Shown one piece after another: positions 18,855 through 26,737 of a DNA stretch of 64,000 nucleotides. Origin of the DNA: Actinomycetes bacterium. Lineage in GTDB: Bacteria; Actinomycetota; Coriobacteriia; Coriobacteriales; Eggerthellaceae. A model generated the notes under the pieces. It saw only the letters and a program-made list of their open reading frames with translations, was not told where the DNA came from and did no database searches. The stretch is taken from the NCBI GenBank assembly GCA_023460315.1, contig JAEWQO010000138.1, positions 32,281-96,280 of the forward strand, read 5' to 3'. A program made the position numbers and the translations under genes. Each line of letters begins with the position of its first letter. The stretch's first letter is position 1.

Positions 18855-19760
18855 TCAGGAAAGCGCAGAGCACAGCGCGTCAAGCAGCGTGATGGCATAG
18901 TGCTGGGCGGAGCGGCCCGTTCCCGCGTCCTCCCATGTCGTGCCCGGCAATTCGACGGCAACGCGAGACGGTGTGCTCGCTTCCGCCACGCCGATGGCCG
19001 CCTCGAGCCTCAGGGAGAGCGTTTCCTCGGCCTCAAAGCCCACGCGCGGCACCGATTCGGCCGTCTCCTCCTCACGGAGGATGATATGCACAAGGAGCAT
19101 GGCTTCATCAGGCGCGACCAGCAGAGAGTCAGCGCTCATTATCTTTGAGACGGGGTTGGTTGCAAGCGCGAGGTTCGACATGCGCGAAGCGACGCTGCGC
19201 GTGAATTCATGGGTGCCAAACAGGCAAAGCGCATGTTGCTCAAGGACGTCGGCCGCGCGGGCAAACCCTAAATGAGCGGTGCCGTTCAGCGCTTCCTTGC
19301 CTTCCCAAGAATGGTGCAGATTGCGAATGGCTTCGTACGTGTAGGCACCGGCGATTCCGTCAGATGGCAGGGCAAGATTGAGCTGAAACTTACGAAGGCC
19401 CAGTTCCGTATAGGCACCAAAGATGCCGTCTGCGGTGCCACACGCAAACCCAAGCGCACCCAGAGCCTGCTGTAGCTCAAGGACGTCATGTCCATGAAAA
19501 TGGGGCATGCGCAAATAGAGCGTTCGATCACCCAGCTGAAACGACGCATCGACGAGAGCCGCCCACACTCTGTCATCGACCTGATCAGACGGCACAAGAC
19601 CAGCGTGCATGCTAAAGGACTTGACAGCGGCGGCGGTCTTGTCGCCAAACACGCCATCGGCATCGGATTCTTCAAGCAATCCAATCACGGCGAGGCGTTG
19701 TTGCACATCCTCGACGGCGGCACCGGTGTCATGTCGTTTAATGGATTCCATGACCGCCAT
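18855..19760 (-). CDS. protein with two peptidoglycan-binding-like domains
   Basis: 301 aa. Two tandem PG_binding_1-type modules are visible. The first is DTGAAVEDVQQRLAVIGLL...DGVFGDKTAAAVKSFSMHAGL. The second is GHDVLELQQALGALGFACG...DGIFGAYTELGLRKFQLNLAL. The C-terminal half resembles the catalytic fold of N-acetylmuramoyl-L-alanine amidases only weakly, and the key residues are not clear. No signal peptide is seen at the chosen start, which is unusual for a cell-wall protein. The neighbouring starts (GTG 19778, ATG 19751) cannot be excluded. Confidence 0.65.
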   Translation of the reverse strand: MAVMESIKRHDTGAAVEDVQQRLAVIGLLEESDADGVFGDKTAAAVKSFSMHAGLVPSDQVDDRVWAALVDASFQLGDRTLYLRMPHFHGHDVLELQQALGALGFACGTADGIFGAYTELGLRKFQLNLALPSDGIAGAYTYEAIRNLHHSWEGKEALNGTAHLGFARAADVLEQHALCLFGTHEFTRSVASRMSNLALATNPVSKIMSADSLLVAPDEAMLLVHIILREEETAESVPRVGFEAEETLSLRLEAAIGVAEASTPSRVAVELPGTTWEDAGTGRSAQHYAITLLDALCSALS

Positions 19761-19911
19761 GGTACCGCATGGCCTCACCTCGGTTCAAGGTTACACCAAA
19801 GGAACAAAGCGAAACCTCAAAGATTGCCAGCCGCCTTCGCTGCGACAGGAACGCATCTTCTCCTGACGCAGGAAACGTCAGAGAACGGTCTCAACCGATG
19901 TTTCTCGACGG

Positions 19912-20961
19912 CTATCTAAGCCTGTTCACGAACCAATCCGCCATGGAGATCAGCAAATCGCGCGAAGACGAGGGGCGAACCATGTCAATCAACCGGTTCT
20001 TGGCTATGCTCGTCAGATTCTCTGCATAGCTGCGCGCATACTCGATGCTGCCCGACTCTTCCATGATCGCAACTGCCTCGGCAAGCACTGCCTGATCCTT
20101 TTCCCTTGACGAGAGAATGTCGATGAGGCGGCCCCGATCCGCCGAATGCTGCAAGGCGTGCACCACCATGAGGGTGCGCTTGCCTTCCGTGATGTCGTTC
20201 CTGAAATCCTTCCGAGTGCTCTCCTCGCTGCCAATGAGATTCAGCAGGTCGTCTTGGATCTGGAATGCCAGGCCCGTATCCAAGCCGTAGTTGCGCAGCG
20301 CCTCGATCTCCGTCTCGGTGCCTCCGCCGATGATGGCGCCGATGGCAAGCGGTACCGCCCCGGAATAGTGCGCCGTCTTATGCGTGGCCATGACAAGATA
20401 GTCCTCGGGCGTGATGTCATAGCGGCCATCACGCGCCCAACCGATGTCGAGTGCCTGCCCCTCCACGGTGCGGCGCGTCATGTCGATGAGCTCGGTGACG
20501 ACGCGAACCTTCGTCGCATCGTCGAGACTCGCGTCGGCGATGACCGTGCCATTCACGAGAGAAAGAGCGAGGTCTCCCATGTTGATGGCCAGCCCGATGC
20601 CTTCCGTCAAATGCAGGCAGGGTTCGCCACGGCGCAACTCCGCCTCGTCAGCTATGTCGTCATGGATGAGAGCAGCCGTGTGAAAATGCTCGATTGCCGC
20701 CGCCGCACTGGTGGCCTTCACCATGTCGCCGCCCACGGCAAGACACGCGGCGAAGCAGATGAGCGGGCGATGGCGTTTGCCGCCATTCTGACTGTAGGCC
20801 GCAAGGGGACCATAGAGATAGCGGTCCATGTCAGGATGGGTACCAGTGGGAATATAGGTGTTCACGAGGTCTCCGACACGGTCGGCATAGCAGTTCAGGT
20901 ATTCTTCAAACGTTTCTGGTGTCTTTTCGACTGTCGCGATGATATCGTTGATGTTGTCCAT
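19912..20961 (-). CDS. polyprenyl (trans-isoprenyl) diphosphate synthase
   Basis: Class I trans-prenyltransferase making a long-chain isoprenoid diphosphate, probably for quinone side chains. 349 aa. The first aspartate-rich motif is HDDIADEAELRRG (DDxxD) and the second is QIQDDLLNLIG (DDxxN variant). The ICFAACLAVGGD and GQALDIGWARDG segments are typical. ATG 20961 (MDNINDI) is preferred because the upstream frame runs into the tRNA remnant at the prophage border. It is the last host gene before attL. Product chain length cannot be deduced. Confidence 0.9.
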   Translation of the reverse strand: MDNINDIIATVEKTPETFEEYLNCYADRVGDLVNTYIPTGTHPDMDRYLYGPLAAYSQNGGKRHRPLICFAACLAVGGDMVKATSAAAAIEHFHTAALIHDDIADEAELRRGEPCLHLTEGIGLAINMGDLALSLVNGTVIADASLDDATKVRVVTELIDMTRRTVEGQALDIGWARDGRYDITPEDYLVMATHKTAHYSGAVPLAIGAIIGGGTETEIEALRNYGLDTGLAFQIQDDLLNLIGSEESTRKDFRNDITEGKRTLMVVHALQHSADRGRLIDILSSREKDQAVLAEAVAIMEESGSIEYARSYAENLTSIAKNRLIDMVRPSSSRDLLISMADWFVNRLR

Positions 20962-21023
20962 GATGCTTTCTTCGATTGAGGGCGATCTTCTGCCAGAGGG
21001 GGATGCAAGATGACGCACCAATT

Positions 21024-21077
21024 TGGTAGGAGCGGTGGGACTCGAACCCACAAGACCGAAGTCGGCGGATTTTAAGT
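21024..21077 (-). repeat. attL: 54-bp copy of the tRNA-Leu 3' half
   Basis: Identical to 59407-59460. It comprises the tRNA 3' part from the anticodon loop through the encoded CCA. Beyond the repeat, at 21078, the sequence diverges from tRNA, so this copy is a non-functional remnant displaced by integration. The integrase gene ends 53 bp away. Confidence 0.93.
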
Positions 21078-21129
21078 GCATCAAACCCCTCACACGCCCT
21101 TTTCTTCTCGCTTGCGGTTTACACAGTCT

Positions 21130-22368
21130 CTATTGCTCATCAGGAGTTTCTTGCGAATCACCTGCTTTTGCCTTCGGCGGCTCTTGCTCGCTTTTCAGAG
21201 GACTGGGACAATCTCGGACAATGCGCGCCCGCCTGTTCATGGCGGCCGCAGCCCGCTCGACCGACTCCGTTCCTTTTTGCACATAGAACTCAGAAGTCAC
21301 GATGGGCGTGCTGTGTCCGAGAAGCTGCTGCACATCTGAGATGGGCAGTCCGTCCTCTCGCACGAGCATGGTACCACAACTGTGACGGGTGTTTTTAAAG
21401 GGCATGGTTACGGGCAGCTTTTTTTGGACGATGATCTCTTTCCACCTTCGCGTCACATGCCCAGGGCGCATCCGCTCGCCATTGCGGACGAGCAGCGGCC
21501 CCGTGCCGTCAGCGAATCCGTGGATGATCTCCCCCGCCCAACGCGGGAGGAACACGGTGCGGGCCGAAGTGAAGCTCTTGGGCGGCTCGAACCATCCCAC
21601 CTTGTTGCGCCAATGGTACGACCGCCAGATGGTGACAGAGCCATAGTAGGCGTCCGTGTCGGCCGTCCAGTCGATCTCCTCGCGGTCTATGGCCACGATC
21701 TCGGACCTGCGCAGCCCGACCGCGAAGCCGATCACCACCGCCGGCAGAACGTCCTCGCCCTCGAAGGCGTCGATGTAGTCCCACATGTCCACCGACTTGA
21801 CGGTTGGCTTGTCGGCCTTCTCCGGCTTAGGCTCGTCCACCGCGTCGGTGATGACGAAGTTCACCAGCTGCCATTTCACGGCACGGCGATACCCCTGGCG
21901 CAAGAGCTTGTACACGTTGCGCCGCGCGCCGAGGTGCTCGATGCCGGCAAGCTTGGTTTCCACGAAGTATGCCTTGAGGTCGGCCAGTCCCAAATGCCCG
22001 AACAAGGGGATGACGTAGTTGCTTGCCGTCTGCTCGTAGCCCCGGTAGGTCTCCCGCGATATCACGTGCCGGTCACGGGGGCCGCCCGTGTAGGATTCCT
22101 TGCGCACCCGGTTCTTCACCCAGGGCAGGTACATGCCGCTGAAGTATTCAGCCACGGTCATGTTCGTGGACTCGATGATGCCATGCTCCACCTTGATGGT
22201 CATGGCCCTCAGATGGGCTTCGCGCTCGGTGCCGTCAAACGTCTCGTAGGGCCTGATGCGTTTCCCCGTCGCAGGGTCATGCCCGCATGAGACGCGGATG
22301 CCCCAGCGCAGGCAATTGCCTTTGGAATTGTCCTCCAGCGGCGTGATGGTGTAGTTGGGCCGCTTCAT
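21130..22368 (-). CDS. int: phage tyrosine-family integrase
   Basis: 412-aa site-specific recombinase, adjacent to attL. The N-terminal arm-binding region is followed by a SAM-like core-binding domain (TVAEYFSGMYLPWVKNRVRK). The catalytic domain has R220 in GLRRSE, then KNTRHSCGTM (R328, H329), LLGHSTP (H352) and the nucleophile Y362 in SEFYVQKG. In the usual HxxR box the first His appears to be Lys here (KNTR). This is seen in some phage integrases but is worth noting. It probably integrates into tRNA-Leu. Confidence 0.93.
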   Translation of the reverse strand: MKRPNYTITPLEDNSKGNCLRWGIRVSCGHDPATGKRIRPYETFDGTEREAHLRAMTIKVEHGIIESTNMTVAEYFSGMYLPWVKNRVRKESYTGGPRDRHVISRETYRGYEQTASNYVIPLFGHLGLADLKAYFVETKLAGIEHLGARRNVYKLLRQGYRRAVKWQLVNFVITDAVDEPKPEKADKPTVKSVDMWDYIDAFEGEDVLPAVVIGFAVGLRRSEIVAIDREEIDWTADTDAYYGSVTIWRSYHWRNKVGWFEPPKSFTSARTVFLPRWAGEIIHGFADGTGPLLVRNGERMRPGHVTRRWKEIIVQKKLPVTMPFKNTRHSCGTMLVREDGLPISDVQQLLGHSTPIVTSEFYVQKGTESVERAAAAMNRRARIVRDCPSPLKSEQEPPKAKAGDSQETPDEQ

Positions 22369-22404
22369 GCTACAATCGCCCTGCCTTTCCTCTTTGGTCA
22401 GGTT

Positions 22405-22439
22405 GCACCCCCGATTTGTCTTGCCGGACGCGGGGGTGC
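22405..22439. terminator. hairpin between integrase and the upstream minus-strand gene
   Basis: GCACCCCCG (22405-22413) and CGGGGGTGC (22431-22439) form a perfect 9-bp stem with a 17-nt loop. It lies downstream of the gene at 22453 and upstream of int, both on the minus strand. It could uncouple them, though it lacks a T-run. Confidence 0.5.
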
Positions 22440-22452
22440 GTTGGTTTATTAG

Positions 22453-22779
22453 CTACATACCTGCGATTTTTGTACCAGCATTAATAGCTATCTCGACAGC
22501 CTTTGAAGCTATGCCACCGACAGCCTTTCTGCCAGCTTCTTTAATTTTCTCCTTCTCCCACTTCTCTTTCTTCGACGAATATCTCAAAGCCCCATACGTG
22601 AGCTCCACCAACGCACTGCCGTCGATATACTCTCGCGTCATAGCGAAAAAACCCAGGCGCTTCAACTCGTTGAACTCGGGAGTAACATCCGGAACCACGA
22701 CGCAGCCACGCTCATCAGCGTCGGAGACCATATGAAGCAATGCTTCTTCCAGGTCTTCGTCTATAGGCTCAAATTCCAT
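22453..22779 (-). CDS. hypothetical prophage protein with amphipathic C-terminus
   Basis: 108 aa from ATG 22779 (MEFEPIDEDLEEAL), with gaggtgg upstream. The N-terminal 60 residues look like a small winged-helix/YjcQ-type fold (VTPEFNELKRLGFFAMTREYIDG...VELTYGALRY). A lysine-rich helix and a hydrophobic Gly/Ala-rich tail (AVGGIASKAVEIAINAGTKIAGM) follow. It lies in the accessory slot between integrase and repressor. No function can be assigned. Confidence 0.65.
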   Translation of the reverse strand: MEFEPIDEDLEEALLHMVSDADERGCVVVPDVTPEFNELKRLGFFAMTREYIDGSALVELTYGALRYSSKKEKWEKEKIKEAGRKAVGGIASKAVEIAINAGTKIAGM

Positions 22780-22807
22780 CGGTGACACCACCTCTATCTT
22801 TCTTACT

Positions 22808-23050
22808 ATGGCAAACGAAGCACATACACCCCATTACAAAGCGGTCGGCTATGCCTACGAACAAGCCGAAAGCCTAGGCTTTAATTGGCGTTTTCCGTGC
22901 AACCCCGACCTAGAGGACCTCTGCGATCGGGGCGAGTATGCAGGAGTAGTACCGGTCGTCGTGTTCCTGCCGTCCGAGCAGGCTCAGGCGGTGTTCGACG
23001 GAAAAGCATCACTCAAGTACTCAAGCAACAATCAAACACAGGAGGGCTGA
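22808..23050 (+). CDS. hypothetical 80-aa prophage protein
   Basis: Acidic 80-aa protein (MANEAHTPHYKAVGYAYEQA...), rich in aromatic residues, not recognised. It is divergent from the gene at 22453 and starts a plus-strand run of four very small genes. The next gene begins 3 bp after its stop, so they are likely one transcript. An AT-rich spacer with ctatctttcttactatgg precedes the ATG. Confidence 0.55.
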   Translation: MANEAHTPHYKAVGYAYEQAESLGFNWRFPCNPDLEDLCDRGEYAGVVPVVVFLPSEQAQAVFDGKASLKYSSNNQTQEG

Positions 23051-23053
23051 GCC

Positions 23054-23176
23054 ATGAGAAGAAACGAACTTTTCAGCATCGATACCCTGTTCAAGATCGC
23101 CATAGGCTGCTTCGCCTTTTCTGCCATCATTTGGTTCATCGTGTTCGTAATACTCACCCTGAGCTTCTTCATCTGA
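23054..23176 (+). CDS. 40-aa single-pass membrane peptide
   Basis: MRRNELFSIDTLFKIAIG leads into a strongly hydrophobic segment (CFAFSAIIWFIVFVILTLSFFI) that fills the C-terminal half. A ribosome-binding site (ggaggg) lies 7 nt upstream of the ATG. The second gene of a tight four-gene run. Short basic N-terminus with one transmembrane helix; no family was recognised. Confidence 0.55.
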   Translation: MRRNELFSIDTLFKIAIGCFAFSAIIWFIVFVILTLSFFI

Positions 23177-23179
23177 TTC

Positions 23180-23278
23180 ATGCCACGAATCAGAGACTTT
23201 TTACTCTTGCTAATCTGCATTGTCGCCGGAGTGCTTATCGCCTGCGGGTTGATCTACCTTGGCGAGCTCTTCCTGTGA
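23180..23278 (+). CDS. 32-aa single-pass membrane peptide
   Basis: MPRIRDFLLLLICIVAGV continues into a hydrophobic helix ending in LGELFL. It begins 3 nt after the stop of the previous peptide and ends in a GTGA overlap with the next. No clear Shine-Dalgarno of its own is seen, so translational coupling is likely. Confidence 0.45.
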   Translation: MPRIRDFLLLLICIVAGVLIACGLIYLGELFL

Positions 23279-23400
23279 AGAACCATGAATCCGATCCCGA
23301 ACGCCTTGCTCAAGCCTTGGGCCGCTTTGCCGGCAAGATCATCAAGGCTGCAATCCTGTCCGTTATTTTCTGGGCGGCTTATCGACTTGTTGTCGGCTAA
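23275..23400 (+). CDS. 41-aa membrane-anchored peptide (GTG start)
   Basis: The start GTG overlaps the preceding stop (GTGA). The soluble charged N-terminus (KNHESDPERLAQALGRFAGK) is followed by one hydrophobic helix (AAILSVIFWAAYRLVVG). It ends 4 bp inside the convergent PH-domain gene. Coupled translation with the previous peptide is inferred from the overlap. Confidence 0.5.
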   Translation: MKNHESDPERLAQALGRFAGKIIKAAILSVIFWAAYRLVVG

Positions 23401-23765
23401 GCACCACAGACGCAAGACGATATGATCCAATCAAGACGTCGGATATCGATCCCCTTTTTCAGATTCACCTTGATATGCCCGGCCCTCGTCCAGAACTCCA
23501 TCTCAGAGTTGAAGTCGAGATGCCCCGCGTTTTCCGACGACCACATGTCGACCGACTTCCAGGGAAGCGAGTATATTTCCACCTTCTTGCCGGTGATGCC
23601 CTGGGCGTCACGCACAATCAGGCGCTTGGTGGTGAAGATAGCCGAATCACGGAACGTCTTATATGCAGCGACCGCTTGCTCTCCCGGCGCGAGCACGTTC
23701 TGCACATCAGGCGGAATGGCGCATTCCGACACCAGCGTCCACTCCAACTTTGCCCCTGCTTCCAT
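23397..23765 (-). CDS. bacterial PH-domain protein
   Basis: 122-aa protein matching the bPH_1/YvbH-like family as recalled: VLAPGEQAVAAYKTFRDSAIFTTKRLIVRDAQGITGKKVEIYSLPWKSVDMWSSE is the family core in which a PH-like beta-barrel is preceded by an amphipathic helix. Such proteins are frequent in accessory and prophage regions and usually have no known role. Its 3' end overlaps the convergent 41-aa peptide gene by 4 bp. Confidence 0.75.
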   Translation of the reverse strand: MEAGAKLEWTLVSECAIPPDVQNVLAPGEQAVAAYKTFRDSAIFTTKRLIVRDAQGITGKKVEIYSLPWKSVDMWSSENAGHLDFNSEMEFWTRAGHIKVNLKKGIDIRRLDWIISSCVCGA

Positions 23766-23864
23766 TTTGATTCCTCTCTCTGTTATTGACTTTCCCTACT
23801 TATGAGCCCCAAGATACGAGTCGGCAAGATCCAGCAGCACCATGAGGATGTAGCCGAGCAATCA

Positions 23865-24575
23865 TTAGTAAGCCAAATATGCATACACTTCATAGCCCGC
23901 ATGCTCAGGTGGTGTACCTGTAGCCTGCATCTGAAATGGTGAAGTTCCACCAGGCTGAACATCGTTCACATATGTGTAGTAGCCACCGACAATCGCACCT
24001 GCCGCATTCCGAAGCACTACCGAAATCTTAATCGCAGAAGCATCTTGATCAGTTTTATTCGATACTTCTCCAGTGTAAGAAATGCGTCCATATTCATTTA
24101 TCATTTCATTTAGATTTGTAACTTCGAAAAGAGAATCTGCATCAGCACCTTGAACATCCTCTTCAGTCCAATTCTTATCTGATTGATAGGCGGTCGCCTC
24201 TACTGAGGCAACCTTAGAGCCATCCACAGATGTGAAGCCAGTTATCGCCTGTTTTCCATTTGGGAAAAGGTAGGTGATAGAGTCGTCATGGCTAAACAAA
24301 ATTGCCCCATTAGCATCTTTTGCCGTCACAGTAACCTTCGGATAATTTGCAAGCCAATTGCTATTCGGATTCTCGACAACTGCCGCATAAGTCATGAAAC
24401 CGTCGGCATCCACGCTATAACCAGATTCGGCAACTGACAGCTGCTGCGGCGCTGCTGTTTTCTCAACTACATTTGAATTTTGTTCTGATGGCTTTTTTTC
24501 AATTGACCCTGTCGAGCAACCAATCAATCCCATGATCAGACCAAGCATTAATGCAACTACAGCGATTCTTTTCAC
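23865..24575 (-). CDS. prophage-encoded lipoprotein
   Basis: 236 aa from GTG 24575, chosen because aagggga lies 5 nt upstream and the protein then begins MKRIAVVALMLGL. That is a signal peptide with lipobox LIGC, predicting lipidation and surface anchoring. The body contains two extracellular beta-rich repeats (YAAVVENPNSNWLANYPKVTVTAKD and ISYTGEVSNKTDQDASAIKISVV) of the FxLYD/DUF-type fold common in Gram-positive lipoproteins. Lower GC than the surrounding phage genes suggests separate acquisition. It sits directly downstream of the repressor, so it is probably expressed in the lysogen, a typical lysogenic-conversion position. Confidence 0.78.
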   Translation of the reverse strand: MKRIAVVALMLGLIMGLIGCSTGSIEKKPSEQNSNVVEKTAAPQQLSVAESGYSVDADGFMTYAAVVENPNSNWLANYPKVTVTAKDANGAILFSHDDSITYLFPNGKQAITGFTSVDGSKVASVEATAYQSDKNWTEEDVQGADADSLFEVTNLNEMINEYGRISYTGEVSNKTDQDASAIKISVVLRNAAGAIVGGYYTYVNDVQPGGTSPFQMQATGTPPEHAGYEVYAYLAY

Positions 24576-24588
24576 TTTGTCCCCTTTT

Positions 24589-25230
24589 CTAGAGCCTGTC
24601 GTCATTCACCATATAATGCCAAACAACCTTACCCAATATCTTCACACGTGGCGCATCGGGATCGCTCGAGTCGATGGATCGATCCCGATGCGCCAAATTG
24701 TCGCTCTCTGGATGAAGCACGATGGTGTCCCCCGCGAAGAACACACGCTTGATGGTAGCGTCATCGCCGTTGACGTTGACGACCGCAACGTCTCCGCTGC
24801 GAACTTCCATGCTTGGATCAACGTATGCCAACGACCCGTCCGGCATTATGAGGTCCATGGAGTCTCCTGAAATAGTTAGGAAGAAGCCGCCAGGATGCCT
24901 GTCAGCAACTTGAGGGATCACGTACGCCTCGTCAGACACCGATAGCATTTCAAGAGCATCACCCGCCGCGATCCGCCCATATACCGGCGCGGTGAGTGAC
25001 GTAACCGAATAGTTGATGCAACCTGCCGTGTCTTGTCCGTCATCAATAATCGCACTTTTGTTTATTCCGAAATAGTCTGCGATTCTTTGCACGGCCCCCA
25101 TGCGTGGCACAGCTCTGTCGTTTTCCCATTGCGAGACAGCCATGGAAGACACATCAGAAATTTTTCCAAACTCTTCTTGAGTTAAGCCGTGAGCTAAGCG
25201 CAGTTTCTTTATGTTCTGGCCAATACTCAT
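24589..25230 (-). CDS. LexA-like phage repressor (HTH plus S24 peptidase)
   Basis: 213 aa. The N-terminal XRE helix-turn-helix (LTQEEFGKISDVSSMAVSQWE) is joined to a LexA/CI S24 autoprotease. The putative cleavage site is Ala89-Gly90 (RIAAGDAL). The catalytic Ser124 is in SGDSMD and Lys161 in TIKRVF. This is the lysogeny master repressor, expected to self-cleave with RecA after DNA damage and induce the prophage. It is divergent from the Cro-like gene at 25333, with operator-like sites between them. Confidence 0.9.
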   Translation of the reverse strand: MSIGQNIKKLRLAHGLTQEEFGKISDVSSMAVSQWENDRAVPRMGAVQRIADYFGINKSAIIDDGQDTAGCINYSVTSLTAPVYGRIAAGDALEMLSVSDEAYVIPQVADRHPGGFFLTISGDSMDLIMPDGSLAYVDPSMEVRSGDVAVVNVNGDDATIKRVFFAGDTIVLHPESDNLAHRDRSIDSSDPDAPRVKILGKVVWHYMVNDDRL

Positions 25231-25290
25231 CCCAACCTCTGTCTCTTGATAAACTTTTATTACATCTTATGATAATATTTCTTTACATGC

Positions 25291-25312
25291 ACTATATGTT
25301 TAGTTATAGTTT
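25291..25312. promoter_or_regulatory. operator-like site upstream of the Cro-like gene
   Basis: The motif begins ACTATATGTTTAG and lies in the 102-bp spacer between the repressor and the Cro-like gene. Its reverse complement recurs at 25515-25536 with 2 mismatches in 22. It contains a CTATA...TATAG dyad. This is a likely CI/Cro binding site. Confidence 0.65.
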
Positions 25313-25332
25313 TTGATAGAAGGAGGTGGAGT

Positions 25333-25527
25333 ATGAATTTGATTCAAGCCAGAAAAAATGCTCGGTATTCTCAGCAACAAGTCGCAGATCATCTTGGCAT
25401 ATCAAGACCAACGTACGCCAAGATGGAAAGCGACCCGGACATTGTATCCGTAGATGATGCAAAGAAACTCTCAAAGCTGTTCGGTGTGTCAGTCAATGAA
25501 ATTTTTTTCAAGTCAAACTATAGTTAA
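25333..25527 (+). CDS. Cro-like XRE regulator
   Basis: 64-aa single-domain helix-turn-helix protein (YSQQQVADHLGISRPTYAKMES recognisable as HTH_3). aaggaggtgg lies 5-6 nt upstream of ATG 25333. It is divergent from the LexA-like repressor, so it is probably the lytic-side regulator. The stop codon lies inside the second operator-like site. Confidence 0.85.
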   Translation: MNLIQARKNARYSQQQVADHLGISRPTYAKMESDPDIVSVDDAKKLSKLFGVSVNEIFFKSNYS

Positions 25528-25536
25528 ACATATAGT
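25515..25536. promoter_or_regulatory. second operator-like site, overlapping the Cro-like stop codon
   Basis: AAACTATAGTTAAACATATAGT is the inverted copy of the site at 25291-25312 (20 of 22 matching). It overlaps the last codons of the Cro-like gene and precedes the next gene by 30 bp. Two such sites flanking the gene could allow looping or control of the downstream early operon. Confidence 0.6.
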
Positions 25537-25566
25537 TATCAAATTTTCGACAGGAGGTGATGAGCA

Positions 25567-25923
25567 ATGGCAACACCTAGGAAGTACCCCACCCTGACCG
25601 AATTCGAAGAACTGAAGAAGGCCGTGAACCGCATCGAGGATCGCCTGAACGAGAAGCCGGCGAAGGCTTCCGTCGTCGTCGACGCAGCCGAGATGTGCGA
25701 GAGGATCGGCATCGCGGACGCATACGGCGTGCCTGTGACGGTCGGAGACGAGATCGGACGGCTGGACGGCGGAGAGGCACGCGAAGTGCGGGAGATCGCA
25801 GTGCGGAAGGCTTCAGGAGACGGCAAGGCGACCCTGCACGCGGTATTCGGCGATGGACAGTCGGTCACGGCCGTGGACATGAGGTTGCTCGGCCACGCGG
25901 TAATGAAGAAGGCCACGGCATAA
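25567..25923 (+). CDS. hypothetical early phage protein
   Basis: 118 aa, with a strong ribosome-binding site (aggaggtgatg). The N-terminus is helical and charged (LTEFEELKKAVNRIEDRLNE, a possible coiled coil). The remainder is a small alpha/beta domain. It is not recognised. First gene of the long rightward early operon. Confidence 0.6.
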   Translation: MATPRKYPTLTEFEELKKAVNRIEDRLNEKPAKASVVVDAAEMCERIGIADAYGVPVTVGDEIGRLDGGEAREVREIAVRKASGDGKATLHAVFGDGQSVTAVDMRLLGHAVMKKATA

Positions 25924-25992
25924 GCCATGGCCCACACACAGCGGGCGCACATCCCTAGAAGGACCGCCCGCAGACAAGAGGAAGGATACCAC

Positions 25993-26244
25993 ATGCAAGG
26001 CGTTGACGAAACATCCACCCCCATCGAAGGCGACGGGCAAACCGCGCTCCAGCCCCAGCCCCTCACCTGCAGCCTGCAGGAAGCGGCAGAGCTCATAGGG
26101 CACTCATACGACTGGGTGCTGGGACAGAGCAAGATCGTCAACCCAAAGGACCGCATCCCCGGCTTCAAGACAGGCAAGCTTGGCTACCGCGTCATCATCG
26201 CGGAACTGCCCGGCTGGCTCAACAGGAAGGCGGGGCTGTCATGA
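25993..26244 (+). CDS. excisionase/MerR-like DNA-binding protein
   Basis: 83 aa from ATG 25993. CSLQEAAELIGHSYDWVLGQSK resembles the winged-helix recognition region of excisionase-type proteins, and GFKTGKLGYRVIIAELPGWLNR resembles the wing. It may be the excisionase partner of the integrase, though it lies in the early operon and not beside int. A 22-residue N-terminal extension to 25927 is possible but lacks a better ribosome-binding site. Confidence 0.55.
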   Translation: MQGVDETSTPIEGDGQTALQPQPLTCSLQEAAELIGHSYDWVLGQSKIVNPKDRIPGFKTGKLGYRVIIAELPGWLNRKAGLS

Positions 26245-26354
26245 GACTTGACGACAAGACCAAGTGCGAGCTGTGCTTCGCATTGGCCGTGGTGGTGCTG
26301 TTCTTCCTGGTGCCCACCCTCATGTCGTGGTCGCACCTGAACGGGTGGTGGTGA
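26241..26354 (+). CDS. 37-aa single-pass membrane peptide
   Basis: Starts in an ATGA overlap with the preceding gene and ends in a GTGA overlap with the next, so coupled translation is likely. The charged N-terminus MRLDDKTKCEL precedes one hydrophobic helix (CFALAVVVLFFLVPTLM) and a Trp-rich end. Its function is unknown. Confidence 0.5.
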   Translation: MRLDDKTKCELCFALAVVVLFFLVPTLMSWSHLNGWW

Positions 26355-26737
26355 CCGTGTACAGCTCAGTCTTGGACGACGCGGAGGATGCCGTCGCCTG
26401 GGCCATGACGCCGTGCGAGGGCATCGTGAACCGCACCTACTGGTCAAGGCTCACGGAAGACGCCTGCCGGGCCGCCGCCGAGACCCCGTCCGACTATCCC
26501 ATCTTGCTGCGCTGCCGGGGAGTCAAGGCCACGACGTGGCCATGCCTTTCCAGGCTCCTGATCATGGCCGAGCCAGCGCTTGCCAAGCGGATCCATCCGG
26601 CATACCTCAAGGACCTCGACGGGCAGGAAGGCGTGGCCAGGATGCAGCGCTGGTTCAGGCTCATCACCGGTCGCAAACCGGCGGCACGCAGTTGGAAGCA
26701 CGCACGCGAACTAGTTGAGGAGGACACGGCCAAGTGA
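26351..26737 (+). CDS. hypothetical early phage protein (GTG start)
   Basis: 128 aa, starting at GTG 26351 (TVYSSVLDDAEDAV) in a GTGA overlap. The frame extends upstream, but only antisense-like sequence over the membrane peptide would be added. It is mostly helical, with no recognised motif. It ends overlapping the next gene by 4 bp. Confidence 0.55.
   Translation: MTVYSSVLDDAEDAVAWAMTPCEGIVNRTYWSRLTEDACRAAAETPSDYPILLRCRGVKATTWPCLSRLLIMAEPALAKRIHPAYLKDLDGQEGVARMQRWFRLITGRKPAARSWKHARELVEEDTAK

Noticed and set aside
21024..21110. Second tRNA-Leu gene at the left border
   Set aside because: Only the 3' 54 bp are present; beyond 21077 the sequence no longer forms the anticodon, D or acceptor 5' strands.
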